Source: Cephalotrichum gorgonifer
Lineage: Eukaryota > Ascomycota > Sordariomycetes > Microascales > Microascaceae
Reading direction: 5' to 3'
NCBI GenBank assembly: GCA_900312665.1
Contig: ONZQ02000002.1
Location: 124,001-188,000, forward strand
Length of the DNA: 64,000 bases
This document shows positions 13,101 through 24,078 of the stretch, one piece after another; positions within the stretch are counted from its first letter, which is position 1, and each line of letters opens with the position of its first letter. A model generated the notes under the pieces. The model had not been told where the DNA came from. It ran no database searches and saw only the letters and a program-made list of their open reading frames with translations. The translations under genes and the position numbers were made by a program.

Positions 13101-14307
13101 GCACTTGTGCCTCCAGATTCTGGTCGTCCCTCCTTGCCCCTTGCACTAGTTGAAGCCACTGCGGCCCTGAACACACAGGCGGCTGAAACCTGGAGGGCCA
13201 ACCATCCACCCAGCACCTCGCCCTGACAACACACCGTACAAGTACAAGGGGTGCCGTCCACACATTTCCATGGCACGCGATTGGCTATAGAACACAATGG
13301 CACTTTCCGTATTCCTCATGCTGCTTGCTGGCAGTGCCCAGTGGGTCGGTCTGCAGGCGGCAGCATCCTCTTGGTCTTGCTCCCACCAGTCCATCCCACC
13401 GACACTACAAGTACCGCCGATGGAGTGCTGGATGAGACCTCGCTATTTGACTCGCCGGTGAGATCCCAGTGTAGTAATGTAAGGGGGGCCTGGCCTTCCT
13501 TGCATGAGTACGGTACCAGGCATAGCTGGGAGCAGATCACACTTGCCGCCCGTACAAGTAATAATAGGTATCTCCTTAGCTCGGTTGACGCAGCACCTGC
13601 TGAGCTCGGCCCTCTCTCCAATTGTCTACATGTACGGGTACGAGTACGGAGTACTGTCTCGGGTTTGAGCCGTCTCCCGTCGTCTCCTTAACCCAGCTGC
13701 CCGAGACCAATTATTCACTCCAGCCCACTCCCAACCAACCGTTCTCTGCATCTGGTTCAGCGACGAAATACCAGGAACGCTCGGGTCTCTCACTCACGGA
13801 TCTACCCTTTTATCCCCTTTTGGTCCTTTTTTGGCCTCGTTGGTCCCTATCCACCACTCCTTTCCTCGACTTCAAACACAGTCGCCAAGGTGTCTAGAAG
13901 ACGGACTACGAGTAATACATACAAGTAGTCAACGGGTCTAAGTCCCCACAAAAGCTCCCGCTCGTTACCAACTGGGCGTCTCCGTTTGACTGCTCCCGGC
14001 TGTGCCCCATCCCACAATCCCCTCTATTGTTTGGCCCGGCAAGTTTTACATTGAGTGGACTCGAGAGAGGGCAAGAAGGCGAAAACCCTCGGAACACTGC
14101 ACAGTTGGAAGACGGGACACATCGGAGCTCGAAACTCAAAACAATAAACAACACAGCCAGACGAAGGACGCCGTCCTTCCCGACCCGCCGTCTAGGCCTT
14201 GCGCTTGTTGCTGTGCTAGGCGGTCGGTTGTCACGATTGTCTGGCTAGCTCTGGGGCCGGCCTATGATACTGGTTCTGGTCCGAGTGCATCCACAGTCAG
14301 ATTTGCT
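10169..14307. other. Intergenic gap of about 4.1 kb
   Basis: No supportable gene. The first few hundred bases after 10168 are T-rich and probably the 3' UTR and terminator region of the upstream gene. Many TACGAG/TACAAG-type words occur (near 11047, 11595, 12156, 12683, 12888, 13082, 13235, 13628). Open frames such as 11006-11551 on the minus strand look random. The final part is presumably the promoter of the PHD gene. Confidence 0.55.
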
Positions 14308-17108
14308 ATGAGTGGGGATCAATCGGCTACCAGGTAAGATCTTTTCCGACCTTCGCCATTGCGGCTTCCTCTGCCTCCGCCTCGGTTGTATATTATTCTT
14401 TAGTCTTGATTGTTTGCGAGCATTTGCCCTGTTCAATCCGTCTTGACACACCTTCATTATGAACCCTTGTTTTTACCCGTCTTCTTTTCACCGTAAGCTT
14501 GCAGGCTAGCTGCAGCCCGCAGATCCTGGCTCTCTACAATACCCGCTTTATTAATACCCTTACCTACTACCTCTGATGTTCTGCAACTGCCTGCCTACCT
14601 GTCTGCCTGCCTGGAAACCCGTATCGGCTAACATAGCGCTTTGGTCGCCCCTCACTCAGCTTTGGGAATCCAAACGCTCAGCCGCCCACTCCTCGACAAA
14701 CTCCCTCCTCCGCCGCTTTCCCCAGCCCGACCTTCGAGACACCCAAGAGCCGCCAGGAGAGTCGGTTTGAGGATCCTGGTACCTGGACTCCCCGCTTTGC
14801 CGAAGAATATTCCGTCTTCAATTCCACACCCGGAAACCTCAACGGCCCCCGAGATTCTTTCACCGCTTGCACGCCGGTTGCTTCCACATTCCCCTCCCGG
14901 AGTCCATCGTTTCACTCGAAGCGACCTCTCTCTCCCCGCGAGATAGCTGCCGAGATAGCGTCTCATACCAACCATTTCTCGCCCGGCCCGAACCCCCCAC
15001 CAGTAGACCCATCTCTTCGCCTATCGTCCTCGCGGCCACCTCCGAATACCCGCCGCGAATACTCACTTGGGACCGATACTCAACCGTCGCAAACCACCTC
15101 CGACCTCCCAGGTTCGCTAAATAAAGTTGACAGAGGCGCCACCGGGTCCCAAGATTTCCCAACGCAGACCGCGACGCCACCGCCCTCTGCCAGCAAGGCG
15201 GAGCGAGTTCCTATCCTCCCCGATCCGACTCCAACCACTATGCAGAATGACGAGGGCTACGGCCAACAAGATTTCCTGGGGGCATCCCAGCACGCGGACA
15301 TGGCGGCCTTCGCAATCGCCCAAAACGACATGTTCGGTTATCCCATGTCGGCGCCGGTGAACACTTCGCCGTCATTTTGGGACTCGTCAATGGCCATGTC
15401 TGCGATGGACTTGGATTTCGCCAGCCACTCTGCAGCAGCATCGGGGGTTCTCTTTGACACACCCGCGCCTTCTCAGCAGCCAACGGAGTCGTACGACTGG
15501 AATGCCAGCGCCGCCCTGTTTCACGACCCTACCACCTCCTCAAACATACCTCCTCAGCCATCCAACCAAGAGAATATCCAGCCAGCGTCCAGGAAGGAGC
15601 GCCTACTTGCGCCGAGGCCCAGCGTGACGAACTCGGCGACCCAGCCTGTCACATCCACAGCCGAACCCCCCACCTTATCCGGGACGTACCCCGCGACCGC
15701 CGACAATGGCTTTGTTCTCAGTCCGGGGCGTGGCGTCGATCCCGGACTTCTTTTCAGCCGCCCTCCGTCCTCGGACATGAACACACACCCATTCAATCCC
15801 GTCAGCCAACCTGAGATCGCCACCGCCAGTCTCGCCTCGCCGCCAACCCTTGTGCCTAGCAATCCAGCCTCCGATTCGGTTAAGCGATCATACAGCTACA
15901 AGGAGCCCAGCAGGCGCGGGTCGCGTGAGGCGGCAAGCTCTCCTATCAAACCCACAGGGCCTAGGGCCGGCCTCCAGCGCAGCTTCAGCGAGAACAGAGG
16001 CAGGAGGCAGCTACCCGTCCTGGCACCCGCGGCCCGCCCACCAGCCCCGCAGGCCAATGGATCCGGTGTGGCCTCCAACCGACCCCAACCCCGCCAAGCA
16101 GGCAGGATATCACCTTCGAGGCTCCACCACCGTCTGTCAAGCCTGTCTTCTATTCCAGAGTCGTCGGGTGGCCTACGTACCCGTACGTCCGTGAAGTTCA
16201 CAATCGATTCCCGCGGAAGAGCCCACGCCGAAACGACGGTGGTTGTCGACGAGCCAGGTCCAAGCGGTATTTATCGTAGAGACTCTAGAGATTCGGGCTC
16301 GCGCAGTCGGATAATGGAGTCGGGCTCGGAGGACTCCGATACCGACGACGAACCCATTATTATCCCGAGCCGCAACGCTTCTTTTGCACTTCCAGACCCC
16401 CACAAGCCGGTGGGATCCATCTTCCACAACTCAGGTAAAAAGAGTCCCAGGATGCGGTCGAGCTTCTCTTTCGATGACCGCAACGGCCGAGATCGCAGCC
16501 ATGCTGATGACGACGAGAGTGAGGCGGAGACGGTGGTGAACGGCGGGCCTGGTAACGGGGATGCGACCAGCGAGCTACGAAAGGTAGTTGAGGACCGACA
16601 AAAGCGGGCCGCGAATCAACGGCCGTCGCGATTCGATTCTGGCGGCTTCACCTGGGCCGCAGGCAACATAATGTCGCCCACGTCAGTCGGGGATTCGAGT
16701 ATCCCTACGCCATCGACAGCCCCGAGACACTATAGGATCCGGTGTGTCTGCCACCGTAACGAACCCGGTGGGGCGATAGACGCTTTCATGGTGCAATGGT
16801 AAGTCTGGAGTCTACGTTCGTGCTTTGGCGAGCCTGTAACGTCTGGCGCGTTGCGTCTTCGACCCCTGGTTAGCTGACATGTCCTGACCACCAGCGAGGC
16901 CTGTGAACTGTACCTACACGGCAGGTGCATCAACATCACCAGGCGCGATATGCCACCAGTGTACATCTGCGCTTTCTGCGCAAACACTCCTAATATGAGG
17001 GGCGGTCGGCTAAGGGATACCGCCTTGGGCGGGGTGGGGCCGTCTGGCCATGGCCACGGCCACGGCTCGTCGCCGTTGTCACACAAATCATTCAAGTCAT
17101 TTCGTTGA
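14308..17108 (+). CDS. PHD-finger protein (chromatin reader type)
   Basis: Model: join(14308..14333, 14660..16798, 16895..17108), 792 aa. Exon 1 encodes MSGDQSAT plus two bases of a Ser codon, then GTAAGA. The 326-nt intron ends CTCACTCAG with a CTAAC branch point 28 nt upstream. Exon 2 has about 193 codons before its first in-frame ATG (15240), so a model starting there would miss the N-terminus. That stretch reads as genuine protein, with an amphipathic segment REIAAEIASH. The long middle is Ser/Pro-rich and probably disordered. The C-terminus is a C4HC3 PHD finger with C704, C706, C722, C725, H730, C733, C747 and C750. The second intron (96 nt) splits the Cys722 codon. A short GHGHGHG tail follows. 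PHD fingers usually bind histone H3 tails in the nucleus. Which complex this protein serves is unknown; Set3/Cti6-like roles are only a possibility. Confidence 0.85.
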
Positions 17109-18130
17109 TGACCAGCTTATTGCGCCTTTACGAGTTACGACCTGCAGTTCCTTTTGTTAGGATTCCGTCTCGCGATGGGACCATGAACATTTTATGACCA
17201 GCGATCCTCGAGGCTAGCGGGGGGGCCACATCCGGTCGATACGACCCGCTCGCTCGATCAGGACATGAAGAAGACAGGAGCAAGGCATTTATATAAAGAT
17301 GGGGGACGGGCTTCTCGGCTCACGATACGTTTGGCACCTCATTTTGAGGGGGATGTTGGTTAAAACCTTTTTGTAATACCCTCTGGAACGGGGGAGGCTG
17401 AACCTGAGAAGAGCGCCGCCTCGTGTGGGTACATACGGACTCTTTTGTGTAATATCCTACATGTACCTACCACTGTCTAATTTACTTGCATCGCGATGCG
17501 GCTCCTAGGCGGTGTTTTATTTTTGAGGCTTTTGGGGTTAGTTCTTGGACATCCCGTACTTACTTCTGAGCGTTTCGGCATATTCCAAGGGCGGGCTTTC
17601 CGGTCTGGTTAAGAAGAAGAACATATAAAAAAAAGTAGAGAGGGAAGGCTGTTGGAGATGTAGGATTTGTTGTGTGATGTGGGTTAATACTCGCCCGCGG
17701 CTGGACACGGGGAGTCGTTAGCCGAGCTACGGGTACCTGTACGTCGAGATCTCTCTCCGTGGGGCCGGAGTACTGCTTCCGTCTCGGGGAGAGCTCGGTT
17801 TTAGCGGGCCCATCAATTCCTGAGCACTGAGCACTTATTAGCACTCAGCGCTGAGCAGTTTCTACCCCGCCAACTCCGATCTCGGAAAATAGCTTGCAGG
17901 TGAGGGGCAATAAACCAGCCCATCCGATCCCAGTTGGAGAAAGTCCGTCATCATCATCAAATATCGTTTTCTCTTTCCTCGGCCCCATTGCAAAGTCCCC
18001 TGCACTCCCCTTGACCTCCTCCTTCTACTTGACGTTTATCACATTGACGAGATTGACCATCTCTCCGAGGCCGAACGTGTGTTGTTGTATCATTGATTCT
18101 CCGAGGAATTGGAAGTGGACTTAGGTCAAG
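17109..18130. other. PHD 3' region and LEU2 promoter
   Basis: No gene seen. It holds the 3' region of the PHD gene and the LEU2 leader, which is pyrimidine-rich just before the ATG. An AGCACT-word cluster lies at 17821-17858. I found no TGACTC-type amino-acid-control element by eye. Confidence 0.5.
17821..17858. promoter_or_regulatory. Clustered AGCACT words upstream of LEU2
   Basis: Within 38 bp the word AGCACT occurs three times, followed by the near match AGCGCT and a further AGCA, separated by short spacers. The cluster sits about 275 bp before the LEU2 start codon. It could bind a regulator or simply be a short degenerate repeat. The regulatory role is inference. Confidence 0.25.
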
Positions 18131-19495
18131 ATGGCGCAGCATAATATCGTTGTCTTTGGGGGTGACCACGCTGGTCCGGAGGTGAGTCCCATATCTTCTC
18201 TGTGGACGGATGACCTGTCGATTAGAGGGTGGCGATGTAGACCGAGGTTCAGAGCTAATCTGTAATTTGGAATTTTTTAGGTCGTTGCCGAGGGCATCAA
18301 GGTGAGCGAAGAGCTAGCGGTCAATGGATGAGCCGGCGGCGGTGGAGGAGGAGAAGAATCGACTACTAACTACGAGTGGGTCGGCATAGGTCCTCAAGGC
18401 TATTGAGGCGAACAGGCCCTCTGTCGGGACTTTCAACATCCAGGAGCACCTCATGGGAGGCGTAGGTCGTCCCCATAGAAACCCCAACCCCATCGCACGA
18501 GACGCAATTTCTCTAACGGTTCCTCCCTCTTACTATAGTGCTCTATTGACGCCCACGGCACCCCCCTCACGGACGAGGCCCTCGAGGCCGCCAAATCGGC
18601 CTCGGCCGTCCTCCTCGGCGCCATCGGCGGGCCGGAGTGGGGCACGGGCAAGGTCCGGCCAGAGCAAGGTATCCTCCGGATCCGGAAGGAGATGGGTACC
18701 TACGGCAACCTGCGCCCTTGCTCGTTCGCGTCCGACGCGCTCGTGTCGGCGTCTCCTCTCAAGGAGGAGATCTGCCGCGGGACGGACATTATGATCGTCC
18801 GCGAGCTCACGGGCGGGATATACTTTGGGGAGAGGAAGGAGGATGAGGGGGACGGCACGTCGTGGGACACGGAGGCGTACTCGCGCGAGGAGGTGGAGAG
18901 GATCGCCAGGCTGGCCGGGTTCCTGGCCATCAGGAGGGGCGAGACGAACGTGTGGAGTCTCGACAAGGCCAACGTGCTCGCCACGAGCCGGCTCTGGAGG
19001 AAGGTGATGACGGAGACGTTCGAGAAGGAGTTCCCGCAGCTGAAGCTCCAGCACCAGCTCATCGACAGCGCGGCGATGATCCTGATCAAGAACCCCCGCG
19101 GCCTGAACGGCGTGGTGGTGACGAGCAACCTGTTCGGCGACATCATCAGCGACGAGGCGAGCGTCATCCCCGGCAGCATCGGCCTGCTCCCCAGCGCGAG
19201 CCTGAGCGGGATCCCCGACGGCAAGGGGAGGTGTAACGGCATCTACGAGCCCATCCACGGCTCGGCGCCCGACATCTCGGGCAAGGGGATCGTCAACCCC
19301 CTGGGCACAATCCTGTCGGTATCCATGCTGCTGAGGTACTCGCTGAACCTGGGCGCCGAGGCGGACGCGGTCGACGAGGCCGTGAAGAGGGCCATCGACA
19401 GCGGGCTGAGGACGAGGGATCTCGGGGGCGAGGTCGGGACGGCGGAGATGGGAGACGCGGTTGTCAAGGAGCTTGTTGCGATCCTGAAACAGTGA
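18131..19495 (+). CDS. LEU2: 3-isopropylmalate dehydrogenase
   Basis: Model: join(18131..18181, 18281..18301, 18390..18461, 18539..19495), 366 aa, close to the usual 360-370. The enzyme oxidises and decarboxylates 3-isopropylmalate to 2-oxoisocaproate with NAD+, the third step of leucine biosynthesis. Visible family signatures are FGGDHAGPEV at the N-terminus, GNLRPC near 104, RELTGGIYFG with the catalytic Tyr143, DKANVL with Lys191, HQLIDSAAM with Asp224, and SNLFGDIISDEASVIPGS with metal-binding Asp249 and Asp253. The start is the only ATG that gives this N-terminus. Exon 2 is only 21 nt and encodes VVAEGIK; skipping it keeps the frame but shortens the first helix. Filamentous fungi often carry two LEU2 paralogues, and I cannot tell which this is. 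It is flanked by unrelated genes on the same strand. Confidence 0.97.
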
Positions 19496-20023
19496 GCGCG
19501 AGCGAAGCGTGGGGGGTGTTGAGATGAACGGCGACGATGTCTCTCCCCCCCGGGTCACATCGTCGTCGGGAAGCTATATGTGAGTGAGCAGCCGGTAGTA
19601 GGGCCAACAAGCACACATAGGAACCAGAACATCTTCCGAGCAACCTCATCCTGTACAAATGTGAAGAAGGGTTATTTCAAGGTTTTCGGCTTCATTCTTA
19701 CACGGATCACTTGTATTAAAGTGCTTCATCTTGAAAAGTCATGGATTATAGCGTTGTTGTCGGGGGAAGTTTTTCAAAGATTAGTGGTACTTTTCTACGC
19801 CGACAGGGTTGACGACTGAGAAAAAAAAAGGCTAGCCACCCAATAGTGAAACTTGTCGTATTACATCTTCCCCCAAAGCCAAGCAATTGCCAAAAGAGGA
19901 GCTACTCTTGCACGCGACACCACATCTACGGGATAAGGAATTCAAATTTATTTATGCCTACCTGTCAGTAGGGGGGAATCACGCAAATAACTTTGGCCAA
20001 TAGCGCCAAATAACGGACTAGCC
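19496..20023. other. LEU2 3' region and EVE-gene promoter
   Basis: A 528-bp spacer between same-strand genes. It is relatively AT-rich with an A-run at 19820-19829. No coding region or structured RNA is recognisable. Confidence 0.5.
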
Positions 20024-21362
20024 ATGCCTCCTCGCAAGCGGCAAGCAGAAACCGCCGCGACGGCGGCGCCCGTCGCCAAGCGCCGCTCGGCGCGCCAGGC
20101 GCAGAATGCCTCCGCCTCCGCCTCGGAGGCTGCCGCCGCAGTCCCCGAGTCTCCCGTGACGAAGCCGCCAAAGGCATCAAAGCCGAGTGCGAAGGGGGGT
20201 AAGGGCGCCGGGGGAGGCGCCGACGACGCGTCGAGGCGCGTCGCGGAGCCGAAGAAGGCGGCGGCGGCGGCCAAGAGTGAGGGGCGGAAGGCGGCTGGGG
20301 TCAAGGCGAAGGCAAAGACTCAGAAGCCGTCCGCGCCGGCCGTGAGCGCGAGCGAGGGCGAGGAGGAGCCTGAGGAGGCGAAGAAGGAGGCGAAGAAGGA
20401 GGAGAAGAAGGACGTGAAGAAGGACGTGAAGAAGGAGGTGAAGAAGGAGGTGAAGAAGGAGGTGAAGAAGGAGGCGGCAAGGGGTGGCTCGCCGGATCCG
20501 GACTACGACTCTATTCCCATCCGGAGCGAGCAGGCGGAGCGCCACGAGGGGGAGTGGTACTGGCTGATGAAGGCGGAGCCGGAGACGAGGTTGGAGAACG
20601 GGGTCGACGTCAGGTTCTCGATCGACGACCTCCGGGCGAAGAAGCAGCCTGAGCCCTGGGACGGTGAGTTCTCGTTCCCTCTCCGTATCCTTTCTTGGTG
20701 GGGATCATGGTGTGCTAACTAGTTGTGGAAAGGCATTCGTGCATATGCAGGTATTCAAGCCCTTTGCCCTCCCTTTCATCCGCGTACGAGGAAGGGATGA
20801 CTGATCTGGCTGGGCTCTCTCTAACTAATGGTGTTATTTTTTGTCTTGTGTTCTAGCGAGGAATAATCTACGGGCAATGAACGCAGGCGACAAGTCATTC
20901 TTCTACCACTCCAACTGCAAGGAGCCAGGCATCGTGGGGATCATGGAGGTGGTCAAGGAGTTCTCAGAAGACAGTAAGCCCTTCCCCCCCCCCCTATGCA
21001 TTCTTTCAACCAACCCCCTTCCCCCCCCGGGAGACCAAACAACCAGACCACACAGTTTCTTACCACTCACCCAACCAGCGACGGCTCGCCGCCCGGGGAC
21101 GCCCTACTACGATCCCTCGTCCACAAAGGAGAAGCCCAAGTGGGGCCTCGTCCATGTCAGGTTCGTCAAGAAGTTCGCCGTGCCTATCTATCTCAAGGAG
21201 CTCCGAGAGCTACAGCAGAAGGGGGACGGGCTGGAGAATATGCAGATGTTGAAGCAGTCGCGGCTGAGTGTCAGTCGGGTGAGCGCCGGGGAGTGGGAGT
21301 ATCTGTGCAAGGTGGCGGATAAGAAGGCGGAGGCCGCCGGTCTGGAGCACGAGGAGGATTAA
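20024..21362 (+). CDS. EVE-domain protein, THYN1-like
   Basis: Model: join(20024..20663, 20733..20750, 20857..20973, 21079..21362), 352 aa. The N-terminal half (about 1-170) is Ala/Lys/Glu-rich and disordered. It has a possible nuclear signal (PPRKRQ, AKRRSARQ) and tandem KKEV/KKDV units around 125-150. The C-terminal half (about 176-345) is an EVE domain of the PUA-like superfamily, as in human thymocyte nuclear protein 1: WYWLMKAEPETR, then a conserved ARNNLRAM...GDKSFFYHSNCKEPGIVGIMEVV block, then PYYDPSS and WGLVHVRFVKKF. EVE domains bind modified nucleobases in DNA or RNA in other systems. The ligand in fungi is not established, so a nuclear reader role is inference. Exon 2 is an 18-nt microexon encoding IRAYA, needed to join WDG to ARNN as in relatives. 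Confidence 0.92.
20376..20478 (+). repeat. Lys/Glu codon repeat inside the EVE gene
   Basis: Tandem near-identical 12-nt units of the type AAGAAGGAGGTG encode KKEV, KKDV and KKEA repeats. Units are nearly identical at the DNA level, so copy number may vary between isolates. The encoded stretch is a highly charged, probably helical low-complexity linker before the EVE domain. Confidence 0.85.
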
Positions 21363-21933
21363 GTTTACAGGGATTTCTTTTTTTTTAAGACGAGCGTGTT
21401 TGTATTAATAGTCTGGGGATCATCGGAAGAATGGTACGGGCGATAATAGAGATTGGGTTTGAGGATGTAAGGCCATCAATACCAACCAATGCCGCCAATA
21501 CGCTATCATCCATCCAGATGGTACATGTAGGAATGAGGGGGGTGAGGATCTGATGGTTGACACTAATACAAGTTGGTTGTACCCGCCACCATAGACAGTC
21601 CGGCTCCACCGCGAAGATTGGTTACATCCCACGTTACCTAAGCAGTCGCCCACGGGCCAGCTAGAACGCGGTGGTGCGCCGCGACTTGCGCTGGCATTGG
21701 GCGAACAGTCGCGAAATTTTAACTGGGAACTATTCCTGAAGCTCCTGTCGTCACCAGAGGCACACCTCAACCAAGCAGCTTCCCACCGAACCTCTTCGTC
21801 CGACTGCAACACCAACCCCATCCCGCCCCCCCTCCCTTAATCCCGCAATCCAGCCACCACCTTCTCGCGTCTTCGACTAGAGGGTTTCTGCAAATCCGTT
21901 TGGGAGGCTAAAGCTCCCTTTTGAGTTGCGACG
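21363..21933. other. EVE-gene 3' region and POB3 promoter
   Basis: A 571-bp spacer with no coding region recognised. A T-run at 21379-21386 follows the stop codon of the EVE gene. The last 100 bases are C-rich, typical of leaders in this window. Confidence 0.5.
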
Positions 21934-24078
21934 ATGTCTATGTAAGTTCCAAGTCGTGGCTGCACCAGCGCCAGTCACCCTCCCTCCTCTCTTGTCCTCT
22001 GTCCTCTTCTTTGCGTACGTCCGACAAAGGATGGAACAATTAAATAGGGCCCCCCTCTTTCCCAGCGCCACAAATAATCTCCCAGCGACCTCGCAACCCC
22101 GCCCGCCTTCCACTTCTGCGATATCAGATCCGGGGGACCGCTAGCTAACGTGTTGTAATGCCCAAACACAGCGAGAGCTTCGACAACATCTACCTGGACC
22201 TGTCCAGGGACGATGGCAAGTGCAGGTTCGCAAAGGACGGCTTCGGCTGGAAGCCGTCGCGCGGCGGCGACACCTTCACCCTCGACGGCAACCAGATCGG
22301 GAACGCCCACTGGAGCAGGGCCGCGCGGGGCTACGAGCTGAAGATCCTCGACCGCACCTCGCGCGTCATCCAGCTGCACGGCTTCCAGCAGGACGACTAC
22401 GAGCGGCTCGCCAAGCTCTTCAAGAGCTGGTACACCGTCAACCTCGAGAACCGCGAGCACTCGCTGAGGGGGTGGAACTGGGGCAAGGCCGAGTTCGCAA
22501 AGGCGGAGCTCACCTTCAACGTCCAGAACCGCCCGTCCTTCGAGGTGCCCTACTCGGAGATCTCCAACACCAACCTCGCCGGCCGCAACGAGGTCTCCAT
22601 CGAGTTCTCCCTCCCCTCCGCCGACGGCGCCTCCGCCGACGCGAACGACAAGAAGGGCAGCAAGGCCGCCGCCGGCGAGGACCAGCTCGTGGAGATGAGG
22701 TTCTACGTCCCCGGCACTACCACCCGGAAGGAGGCCGACGGCGAGCAGGCCAGCGGCGACGACGACGACGAGCAGGAGCAGAACGCCGCAACATTGTTCT
22801 ATGAGACCATGATTGAGAAGGCGCAAATCGGCGAGACTGCTGGCGATACTATCGCCACGTTCTTGGAGGTGCTGCACCTGACGCCAAGGTTCGTGGGATC
22901 TTGTTTTGTTCCGTCCCTTTCTAACACACAGTCTATCTCTCTATCTATCTGTCTTTCCTTTCTGCAATAATACTAACGGTTATGGCTTGTTTACAGAGGT
23001 CGTTTCGATATCGATATGTACGAGAGCTCATTCAGGATGCGTGGCAAGACGTACGACTACAAGATCCAATACGACGCCGTCAAGAAGTTCATGGTACTTC
23101 CCAAGCCGGATGAGCTGCACTACCTGCTATGCGTGGGCTTGGATCCTCCCCTCCGGCAGGGCCAGACGCGGTACCCCTTTGTTGTCATGCAGTTTAAGAA
23201 AGACGAAGAGGTCACCATCGACCTGAACCTGCCCGAGGAGGACCTGAAGGAGAAGTACAAGGATCTCCAGAGCCACTACGAACAGCCCCTCCACGAGGTT
23301 GTTACGTACATCTTCCGCGGTCTCGCGGGGAAGAAGATTAGCACCCCCGCCAAGGACTTCCAGACGTATGCCTCCCCTTTTCTCCCCTCCTCCTCTTCCC
23401 GGACCCGGAGTTTGTTCTCCTCTCCCATCGCTAGCGTTTGCTAACACACGTTTTGTCGAAAACAGTCACCGCCAGCAATACGGCATCAAGTGCTCCATCA
23501 AGGCCAGTGAGGGCTTCCTCTACTGCCTCGAGAAGGCCTTCATGTTCGTGCCCAAGCCAGCAACGTACATCGCCTACGAGAACACGGCATCCATCACCTT
23601 CTCCCGTGTCACGGGCGCCGTCTCGGCGCTCTCGACGTTCGACATCACCGTGCACCCCAAGAACAACTCCGGGCCCGTCGCATTCAGCAACATTAACAGG
23701 GAGGACCAACGGGCCCTGGAGGAGTTCTTCCGCCTCAAGGGGCTGCGCGTCAAGAACGAAATGGACGAGGACGCGAAGCTCCTCGCCTCCGCCCTGCGCG
23801 GGGAGGAACTGCTCTCGGACGAGGACGAGGTCGTCGGCGGCAAGGCGGACAGGGGATCCGCCGACGAGGACGAGTCGAGCGTGGACGAGGACTTCCAGGC
23901 GGATAGCGAAAGCGACGTCGCCGAGGAGTTTGACAGCGACCACGAGAGCTCGGGCAGCGGCGGGGATGAGAGCGGAGTCGACGACGACGCCGCCGGGGAT
24001 GATGATGATATGGAGGTGGATGATGACGAGGAGGAGGAGGAGGAGGAGAGGCCTAAGAAGAAGAAGAAGTCTGCGTAA
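21934..24078 (+). CDS. POB3: FACT complex subunit Pob3 (SSRP1 orthologue)
   Basis: Model: join(21934..21941, 22172..22888, 22997..23365, 23466..24078), 568 aa, matching fungal Pob3 length. With Spt16 it forms FACT, which disassembles and rebuilds nucleosomes during transcription and replication. Exon 1 has just 8 nt (ATG TCT AT) and splices over 230 nt to give MSIESFDNIYLDLS. Visible in order are the N-terminal Pob3/SSRP1 dimerisation region (about 1-110), the structure-specific recognition region (about 115-260), a tandem PH Rtt106-like middle domain (about 270-480, with IKASEGFLYCLEKAFMFVPKP and FDITVHPK) and a strongly acidic tail ending in a Lys cluster. There is no HMG box, as expected for fungal Pob3, which relies on a separate Nhp6. 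Intron 2 has the unusual donor GTTCGT. Confidence 0.97.

Noticed and set aside
18533..19558. 341-codon open frame antisense to LEU2
   Set aside because: It mirrors the LEU2 exon, which has complete catalytic motifs. The translation is Arg/Leu/Pro-rich, as expected for the complement of a GC-rich gene.
21975..22877. 300-codon minus-strand frame opposite POB3
   Set aside because: Val/Leu/Gly-rich complement of POB3 exon 2; no independent evidence.
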